From Limnohabitans sp. (GTDB lineage: Bacteria > Pseudomonadota > Gammaproteobacteria > Burkholderiales > Burkholderiaceae_C): 49,610 nucleotides of DNA. Position 1 is the first letter of the stretch. Every line of letters starts with the position of its first letter. Location: NCBI GenBank assembly GCA_018882835.1, contig VERE01000019.1, positions 1 to 49,610 of the forward strand, in the 5' to 3' direction. The translations under genes and the position numbers were made by a program. The notes beneath the pieces were generated by a model. That model saw only the letters and a list, made by a program, of their open reading frames with translations. It ran no database searches and was not told the DNA's origin. Of this stretch, positions 44,566-49,610 are shown piece after piece.

Positions 44566-45123
44566 ATGGACATCGATTACCGTCTCGCTTTTGATTTGGC
44601 CCCGATTGGCCTGGTGTTGTCACGTCACCGCATCATGGTGGATTGCAACCAACGACTGTGCGACATGTTTGGCGCCACCCGTGAGCAATTGATTGGCCAG
44701 TCCTTCCTGCTGCTTTACCCTAGCGCAGACGAGTATGAGCGCACGGGCGCCCGCATCGAGCCTATTCTGAACACCCGAGGCTTGTACGCCGACGACCGCG
44801 TCATGAAGCGCATTGACGGCGCTTCGAAGGGCGAGCCCTTCTGGTGCCATGTCACAGGGCGCGCGTTGAACCGCGCCTCGCCCCACGAAGCCGGTATCTG
44901 GAGCTTCGAAGATCTGAGCGCTCACCGCGCCGTCAAAGCCGAATTGACGCCGCGTGAACGCGAAGTTGCGGCCTTGCTGATGGATGGCATGACCTCCAAG
45001 GAAATTGGCAAAGTCTTGCACATCAGCCACCGCACCGTGGAAATTTACCGAGCACGACTGATGCGCAAATACAAGTCATCCACCACGGCAGACTTGGTTC
45101 ACAAACTGGTGGCCGGCAGTTGA
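44566..45123 (+). CDS. PAS-domain LuxR-type transcriptional regulator
   Basis: A 185-residue single-component regulator: an N-terminal PAS domain (YRLAFDLAPIGLVLSRHRIMVDCNQRLCDMFGATREQLIG, about residues 5-115) and a C-terminal GerE/LuxR helix-turn-helix (LTPREREVAALLMDGMTSKEIGKVLHISHRTVEIYRARLMRKY, about 126-168). It is divergent from scoAB with the palindrome between them, so it probably controls the CoA-transferase genes and perhaps itself. The ligand or signal sensed by the PAS domain is unknown. Confidence 0.9.
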   Translation: MDIDYRLAFDLAPIGLVLSRHRIMVDCNQRLCDMFGATREQLIGQSFLLLYPSADEYERTGARIEPILNTRGLYADDRVMKRIDGASKGEPFWCHVTGRALNRASPHEAGIWSFEDLSAHRAVKAELTPREREVAALLMDGMTSKEIGKVLHISHRTVEIYRARLMRKYKSSTTADLVHKLVAGS

Positions 45124-45165
45124 AGGGCCCGCTGTTAAGATCGAAAAAAATTTGGAGATCAGCTT

Positions 45166-45750
45166 ATGACCGCTCGCTACCCTGCACCCGAAATCAAAGA
45201 CCTGCCGGAGGACATCCACGCCAAAGTGCTCGAGGTCCAGGAAAAAGCTGGCTTTGTGCCCAACGTTTTTCTGGCCCTGGCGCGTCGTCCGGCCGAGTGG
45301 CGGGCCTTTTTTGCTTACCACGATGCCTTGATGCTCAAGGAGGACTCGGGCCTGACCAAAGGTGACCGGGAGATGATCGTTACCACCACCAGCGCCGCCA
45401 ACAACTGCCTTTACTGTGTGGTGGCGCATGGCGCCATCTTGCGGATTTATGAAAAGAAACCGCTTGTCGCCGATCAGGTCGCAGTGAATTACCGAAAGGC
45501 AGACATCACCCCCAGACAGCGCGCCATGCTGGACTTCGCCATGAAGGTGTGCCAGCACAGCGATGAAATTGAAGAGGCCGACTTTGCCGCGTTGCACGCA
45601 CACGGCTTCAGCGACGAAGACATTTGGGACATCGCGGCCATCACAGCCTTCTTTGGCCTCTCCAACCGCATGGCCAGTTTCAGCGGCATGATGCCCAACC
45701 CCGAGTTCTATGTGATGGGCCGCATTCCCAAAGCCAAGCCAGCGGCCTGA
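45166..45750 (+). CDS. AhpD-like peroxidase-related protein (CMD family)
   Basis: A 194-residue carboxymuconolactone-decarboxylase-fold protein of the peroxidase-related type. The redox CxxC with downstream histidine is NNCLYCVVAHGA; FGLSNRMASFSGMMPNPEFY is the typical tail. GGAG precedes the ATG. It starts 42 bases after the PAS-LuxR gene on the same strand, so the two may be co-transcribed. A function in peroxide or alkylhydroperoxide defence is a family-level guess. Confidence 0.87.
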   Translation: MTARYPAPEIKDLPEDIHAKVLEVQEKAGFVPNVFLALARRPAEWRAFFAYHDALMLKEDSGLTKGDREMIVTTTSAANNCLYCVVAHGAILRIYEKKPLVADQVAVNYRKADITPRQRAMLDFAMKVCQHSDEIEEADFAALHAHGFSDEDIWDIAAITAFFGLSNRMASFSGMMPNPEFYVMGRIPKAKPAA

Positions 45751-45753
45751 GAT

Positions 45754-46179
45754 TCAGGTTGCCGTCACCACCTGGCGCATGAACTCGGGCAAAGCCACGG
45801 CTTTCTGCGCCTGAAAGTCCACCCAGATGGTGGTGGCGCCACCGGCTGCGTAGATCACCCCGGGTTCGTCCGCCATTTCCATGGTCGTCCAGGTTTCAAA
45901 GGTAGAGCGCGCCGGATCGCTGGCGTACATCTTCATGCGAATGTCCCCTGGGTAAACCAGTTGCCGGTAGAAGTTGCAAAACGCATTGACGATGATGGGG
46001 CCTTCGCCCTGGGCGTCGGGCTGCACATTCATGGAGCGGAACCAGTCAATGCGCGTGGTTTCCATGAATCGAAAGTAACTCACATTGTTGACATGGCCCA
46101 TGGCATCCATGTCACCCCAGCGTATCGGCAACAAATGTTCGTAAACGAGCTTTTTACGCTCGGGCAATTCAATTCTCAC
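45754..46179 (-). CDS. acyl-CoA thioesterase, hot-dog fold
   Basis: A 141-residue 4-hydroxybenzoyl-CoA thioesterase-like protein. The hot-dog motif LPIRWGDMDAMGHVNNVSYFRFMETTRIDWF includes the catalytic aspartate region (D in GDMDAMGHVNN). The GTG start at 46179 overlaps the stop codon of the upstream SDR gene (GTGA), which defines the start; open frame further upstream lies inside the SDR gene. Substrate unknown. Confidence 0.88.
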   Translation of the reverse strand: MRIELPERKKLVYEHLLPIRWGDMDAMGHVNNVSYFRFMETTRIDWFRSMNVQPDAQGEGPIIVNAFCNFYRQLVYPGDIRMKMYASDPARSTFETWTTMEMADEPGVIYAAGGATTIWVDFQAQKAVALPEFMRQVVTAT

Positions 46180-46958
46180 AGGGCGAATCCGTCGTCCGCC
46201 GCAATGATGGCGCCGTTGATGAACTGGCTCTCGCCGCTGGACAACATCACCAGCAAGGCGTCCAAATCCTTGGGATGACCCACGCGCTTGCGGGGCAGCA
46301 TGTTGACCAACTTTTGACCTTGTTCGGTTTGCCAATGATGGTGGTTGATTTCGGTGTCAATGTAGCCCGGGCAGATGGCGTTGACATTGATGTCAAAGCG
46401 CCCCCACTCGAGCGCCATGGCGCGCGTCATCTGGATCACAGCGGCTTTGCTCATGCAATACGCCCCAATTTGAGGCAACACCTTCAGCCCCGCCATGGAT
46501 GCGATGTTGATGATGCGCCCCCCCGTGTAAGTGCCTGGCGCCGCCCCTTTGGCTCGGGCCACCATGCGCTTGCCGACCTCCTGGGCCACAAAAAATGCGC
46601 CACGCACATTGGTATTGAAAATGAAGTCGTAGTCATCCTCCTGCACATCCAGCAACCGCTGGGTGGTGCTGACACCGGAGTTGTTGATCAATATATCGAT
46701 CGGACCGACCTCGGTTTCGGCATGCGCCACGGCAGCCTTGATGCTGTCGACATCGGTAACGTCCAGGCTGACCACATGAGCGTCGCCACCGGTAGCTTCG
46801 ATGTGGGCGCGCAACTCTTTCAGTTTGTCAACTCGGCGACTGGCCAAGACGACCGCAGCGCCCGCTTGCGCCAGGGTTTTGGCAAATTGCGCTCCCAGGC
46901 CACTGGAAGCCCCTGTGACCAGGGCAACGCGTCCGGACAAATCGAGTGAATACGCCAT
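46176..46958 (-). CDS. short-chain dehydrogenase/reductase (FabG-like)
   Basis: Classical SDR of 260 residues: cofactor motif TGASSGLGAQFA, structural NNSG, catalytic serine in INIASMAG and the Y-x-x-x-K pair in GAYCMSKAAV, and the PGYIDTEI segment. The arginine-rich cofactor pocket (VLASRRVDKLKEL) suggests NADP(H). GGAG precedes the ATG at 46958. It is coupled to the thioesterase downstream and divergent from ETF:ubiquinone oxidoreductase, consistent with acyl-CoA metabolism; the substrate is not known. Confidence 0.92.
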   Translation of the reverse strand: MAYSLDLSGRVALVTGASSGLGAQFAKTLAQAGAAVVLASRRVDKLKELRAHIEATGGDAHVVSLDVTDVDSIKAAVAHAETEVGPIDILINNSGVSTTQRLLDVQEDDYDFIFNTNVRGAFFVAQEVGKRMVARAKGAAPGTYTGGRIINIASMAGLKVLPQIGAYCMSKAAVIQMTRAMALEWGRFDINVNAICPGYIDTEINHHHWQTEQGQKLVNMLPRKRVGHPKDLDALLVMLSSGESQFINGAIIAADDGFAL

Positions 46959-47051
46959 GTTTGATCTCCAAAAGGGGTTGCTGTCACCAGGGTCAGAAAG
47001 CCTGCCGCACGGCATAGAATCTATCACCGTCCAGACATTCAGTGAGACAGC

Positions 47052-48743
47052 ATGACCTCCGAAGAAATCCTAGCGCAATTTGGCCCTCGCGAAGCCATGG
47101 AATACGATGTGGTGGTGGTGGGTGGTGGCCCGGGCGGGCTCTCCACGGCCATTCGCCTGAAGCAACTCGCGGCCGAAAAAGGCCAGGATGTTTCGGTGGT
47201 GGTGCTCGAGAAAGGCGGCGAGCCGGGTGCGCACATCCTGTCGGGCGCCATCATGGACCCGCGCGCGCTGACCGAACTGTTTCCCAACTGGAAAGAACTG
47301 GGCGCCCCCCTGAATCAGCCGGTGACCGATGATGCCTGGAGCTTCCTGAGCGAAACCGGCGCCACCCGAACCCCGAACATGCTGTTGCCCGAGTGCGCAC
47401 AGAACCACGGCAACTACATCATCAGCCTGTCCAACTTCACCCGCTGGCTGGCCCAGCAGGCCGAGAGCCTGGGCGTGGAAATCTTCCCCGGCTTTACCGC
47501 GGCGGAAGTGCTCTACAACGAAGACGGTTCGGTCAAAGGCGTGGCCACGGGCAACATGGGTGTGGGCAAAGACGGAGAGCCCACAGAAAATTTCCAGCTC
47601 GGCATGGAACTGCACGCCAAGTACACCGTGTTTGCCGAGGGCGCGCGCGGCCATCTGGGCAAGCAGTTGATCGCCAAGTTCAAATTGGACCAGGGAAAAG
47701 ACCCGCAGACCTATGGCATAGGCATCAAGGAAGTCTGGGAAATCGACCCTTCCCGTCACACCCCAGGCTTTGTCATGCACAGTGCGGGCTGGCCCCTGGA
47801 TAACAACACCTACGGCGGCGCTTTCATGTACCACATGGAAGACAACAAAGTGGCGATTGGCTTTGTCACGGGCTTGAACTACAGCAACCCCTGGTTGAGC
47901 CCCTTTGAAGAGTTTCAACGCTGGAAAACCCATCCCAACATCCGCTGGTATTTCACCGACAGCCATGGCGAGGTGAATGCCAAGCGGCTGGGCTATGGGG
48001 CGCGAGCCATCACGGCTGGCGGCCTGATGAGCCTGCCCAAAACCGTTTTCCCCGGTGGCGCTTTGGTCGGCTGCGATGCCGGTTACCTGAACGTCAGTCG
48101 CATCAAGGGCAGCCATGCCGCCATCAAAACCGGCATGTTGGCTGCTGAAGCCGCTTACGCTGCCATCGTGGCTGGGCGTCAGCATGATGAGCTGAGCGCC
48201 TATCCGCGTGCCTTCGAAAGCAGCTGGTTGTACGCCGAGCTTTACAAGTCACGCAACTTCAAGAGCTGGTTCAAAAAAGGCCTGACCGTGGCCACCCTGA
48301 TGAACGGCTTCGAACAGTTCGTCTTGCGCGGCAACATTCCCTGGACCTTGCACCGCGACAAGCCTGACCATGCCTATCTGCGACCTGCTGCCGAGTGCAC
48401 GCCCATCGACTACCCGAAACCTGATGGCAAGCTCACCTTTGACCGCCTGAGCAGCGTGTTCATCAGCAACACCAACCACGAAGAAAACCAGCCTGCTCAT
48501 TTGACGCTCAAAGATGCCTCGGTCCCCGTCAAGACCAACCTGGCGCTGTATGCCGGGCCGGAAAGCCGCTATTGCCCGGCCGGGGTGTATGAGTTCGTGA
48601 AAAACGACGATGGCTCGGACCGTTTGCAAATCAATGCCCAGAACTGCGTGCATTGCAAAACCTGCGACATCAAGGATCCCACCCAAAACATCGTCTGGGT
48701 CACACCCGAAGGCGGTGGTGGCCCCAACTACTCTGGCATGTAA
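47052..48743 (+). CDS. electron-transfer flavoprotein:ubiquinone oxidoreductase
   Basis: Membrane-associated ETF-QO of 563 residues that passes electrons from acyl-CoA dehydrogenases through ETF to ubiquinone. It has the N-terminal FAD motif VVVGGGPGGLSTAIRLKQL, the EPGAHILSGAIMDPRAL segment, the ubiquinone-binding region around WPLDNNTYGGAFMYH, and a C-terminal [4Fe-4S] cluster with cysteines in RYCPAGVYEF and NCVHCKTCDIKDPTQNI. Length is normal. The downstream DenD-like gene begins 25 bases after its stop. Confidence 0.97.
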   Translation: MTSEEILAQFGPREAMEYDVVVVGGGPGGLSTAIRLKQLAAEKGQDVSVVVLEKGGEPGAHILSGAIMDPRALTELFPNWKELGAPLNQPVTDDAWSFLSETGATRTPNMLLPECAQNHGNYIISLSNFTRWLAQQAESLGVEIFPGFTAAEVLYNEDGSVKGVATGNMGVGKDGEPTENFQLGMELHAKYTVFAEGARGHLGKQLIAKFKLDQGKDPQTYGIGIKEVWEIDPSRHTPGFVMHSAGWPLDNNTYGGAFMYHMEDNKVAIGFVTGLNYSNPWLSPFEEFQRWKTHPNIRWYFTDSHGEVNAKRLGYGARAITAGGLMSLPKTVFPGGALVGCDAGYLNVSRIKGSHAAIKTGMLAAEAAYAAIVAGRQHDELSAYPRAFESSWLYAELYKSRNFKSWFKKGLTVATLMNGFEQFVLRGNIPWTLHRDKPDHAYLRPAAECTPIDYPKPDGKLTFDRLSSVFISNTNHEENQPAHLTLKDASVPVKTNLALYAGPESRYCPAGVYEFVKNDDGSDRLQINAQNCVHCKTCDIKDPTQNIVWVTPEGGGGPNYSGM

Positions 48744-48768
48744 AGCTTCTTTTCAACACAGGACTCCC

Positions 48769-49610
48769 ATGAAAATTGTCATCACCGGCGGCGCCGGCTT
48801 TCTAGGTGCCCGACTGGCCCGTGCCTTGCTGGCACAAGGCCAATTCTCTGTCAATGGCGCGGCAGCCCACCCCATTCAGCAATTGCTGCTGGTGGACCGA
48901 GCGCAACCGCCCGCCGACTTGTTGGCCGATGCACGCGTCAAGTCCCTGGTCGGTGATCTCAACGATTTGTTGCTTGCGGGCCCGCAAGGAACGCCTGCAG
49001 TGCCCGCTGGCACCGACGTGGTCTACCACTTGGCAGCCGCTGTGAGCGGCGAATGCGAGGCTGACTTCGACCTGGGCATGCGCAGCAACCTGGCCGCCAC
49101 TGAAGCCCTGCTGGCCGCTTGTCGCAAGCTGGGCACGCAACCCGTGGTGGTTTTCGCGAGCTCTCTCGCGGTCTTTGGCCTGGTGCACGATCAGCCCTCA
49201 CTGCCCCCGCCCAGCGTCATCACCGATCTGACCTTGCCCACACCCCAAACCAGCTATGGCATCCAAAAATTGATTGGCGAGCAACTGGTGGCCGACTACA
49301 CGCGCAAAGGTTTCATCCGGGGCCGCTCGACCCGCCTGATGACTGTCAGTGTGCGTCCTGGCAAACCCAATGGTGCCGCTTCCAGTTTCTTCAGCGGCAT
49401 GATCCGCGAGCCCCTGGCCGGGGTCAAAGGCGCCTGCCCGGTCACGCCTGACACCCAGGTGGCGTTGTCCTCTCCTGGACGCACCATTGAGGGCCTGCTG
49501 CGCGCAGGCCAGGCCAGCGACGCCGAATGGGGTCCCAGGACAGCCCTGAACCTGCCAGCCTTGGTGACGACCGTGGGTGAAATGGCCCAGGCCCTGGAAA
49601 AAGTGGCGGG
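48769..49610 (+). CDS. NAD-dependent epimerase/dehydrogenase, DenD-like (cut by window end)
   Basis: Extended SDR resembling D-erythronate dehydrogenase DenD. The translation from the ATG at 48769 begins MKIVITGGAGFLGARLARAL, has the catalytic S and Y-x-x-x-K (FASSLAVFG, TSYGIQKLIGEQL) and the DenD-type segment RLMTVSVRPGKPNGAASSFFSG. The 280 codons in the window are open to the end; the family is about 320 residues. An AGGA site lies upstream. The gene order with ETF-QO does not explain the function, and erythronate use is an inference from sequence only. Confidence 0.88.
   Translation, partial: MKIVITGGAGFLGARLARALLAQGQFSVNGAAAHPIQQLLLVDRAQPPADLLADARVKSLVGDLNDLLLAGPQGTPAVPAGTDVVYHLAAAVSGECEADFDLGMRSNLAATEALLAACRKLGTQPVVVFASSLAVFGLVHDQPSLPPPSVITDLTLPTPQTSYGIQKLIGEQLVADYTRKGFIRGRSTRLMTVSVRPGKPNGAASSFFSGMIREPLAGVKGACPVTPDTQVALSSPGRTIEGLLRAGQASDAEWGPRTALNLPALVTTVGEMAQALEKVA

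Noticed and set aside
1-49610. CRISPR arrays, prophage, insertion sequences, toxin-antitoxin or defence islands
   Set aside because: No regularly spaced repeats, transposase, integrase, capsid, nuclease-methylase or toxin-like gene pairs were found; all reading frames fit housekeeping or metabolic families.

Overview
The window is chromosomal DNA from a betaproteobacterium of the order Burkholderiales, most probably a member of the Comamonadaceae. This rests on the protein sequences and on conserved gene orders: alaA-hom, rpsF-priB-rpsR-rplI-dnaB, surE-pcm-nlpD-rlmD, dnaE-pgsA, hupB-tRNA-Val-ppiD-tRNA-His, and divergent ppsA/ppsR. The genus cannot be fixed from sequence alone. Gene density is high, and overlaps of the ATGA/GTGA type are frequent. 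No insertion sequence, prophage, integrase or CRISPR array is visible. Three tRNA genes are present (His-GUG, Val-UAC, Gly-CCC).

Layout. 1-2503 (minus): homoserine dehydrogenase (cut by the window edge) behind an alanine-type aminotransferase. 2580-5329 (plus): a Mth938-domain protein, a PrxQ/Bcp peroxiredoxin and a PIN-PhoH ATPase. 5397-8385 (minus): replicative helicase DnaB and the S6-PriB-S18-L9 operon. 8451-13092 (minus): ppsA, a DUF4212 membrane protein and a large sodium:solute symporter, with the PEP synthase regulator ppsR divergent. 14121-16847: a GlcG/HbpS-like protein, a Bax-inhibitor-1 family membrane protein and 23S rRNA methyltransferase RlmD. 16879-19412 (minus): nlpD, pcm and surE. 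19471-20445: a quinone oxidoreductase. From 30035 down to 20446 everything reads on the minus strand: dnaE, pgsA, a DMT permease, a tartrate/D-malate dehydrogenase, hupB, tRNA-Val, ppiD, tRNA-His and an RraA-like protein.

30123-36615: the tRNA sulfurtransferase-like rhodanese trhO, a DUF599 membrane protein, a WrbA-like flavoprotein and pirin facing a divergent LysR regulator, then an amine-oxidase-like flavoprotein, gluQ and trmB. 36612-40825: alaS and an NAD(P)-dependent semialdehyde dehydrogenase (gabD-like). 40928-43076 is the most accessory-looking part: two paralogous winged-helix proteins around a secreted cysteine-repeat protein in an AT-rich patch, tRNA-Gly, and a probable outer-membrane barrel protein. 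43120-49610: a 3-oxoacid CoA-transferase pair under a divergent PAS-LuxR regulator, an AhpD-like protein, a hot-dog thioesterase and SDR pair, ETF:ubiquinone oxidoreductase and a DenD-like dehydrogenase cut by the window end.

Most of the window is core replication, translation and central carbon metabolism. The most unusual signals are non-coding. A perfect 36-bp inverted repeat lies between the RraA-like gene and tRNA-His. A half-copy of the same element, with identical internal spacing, forms the gluQ/trmB junction and supplies the gluQ stop codon and the trmB start codon. Clean operator-like palindromes lie in the pirin/LysR and CoA-transferase/LuxR divergent regions, an inverted repeat flanks the alaS -10 box, and several -10 boxes are built from the stop codon of the gene upstream. 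No clearly new multi-gene system is evident.
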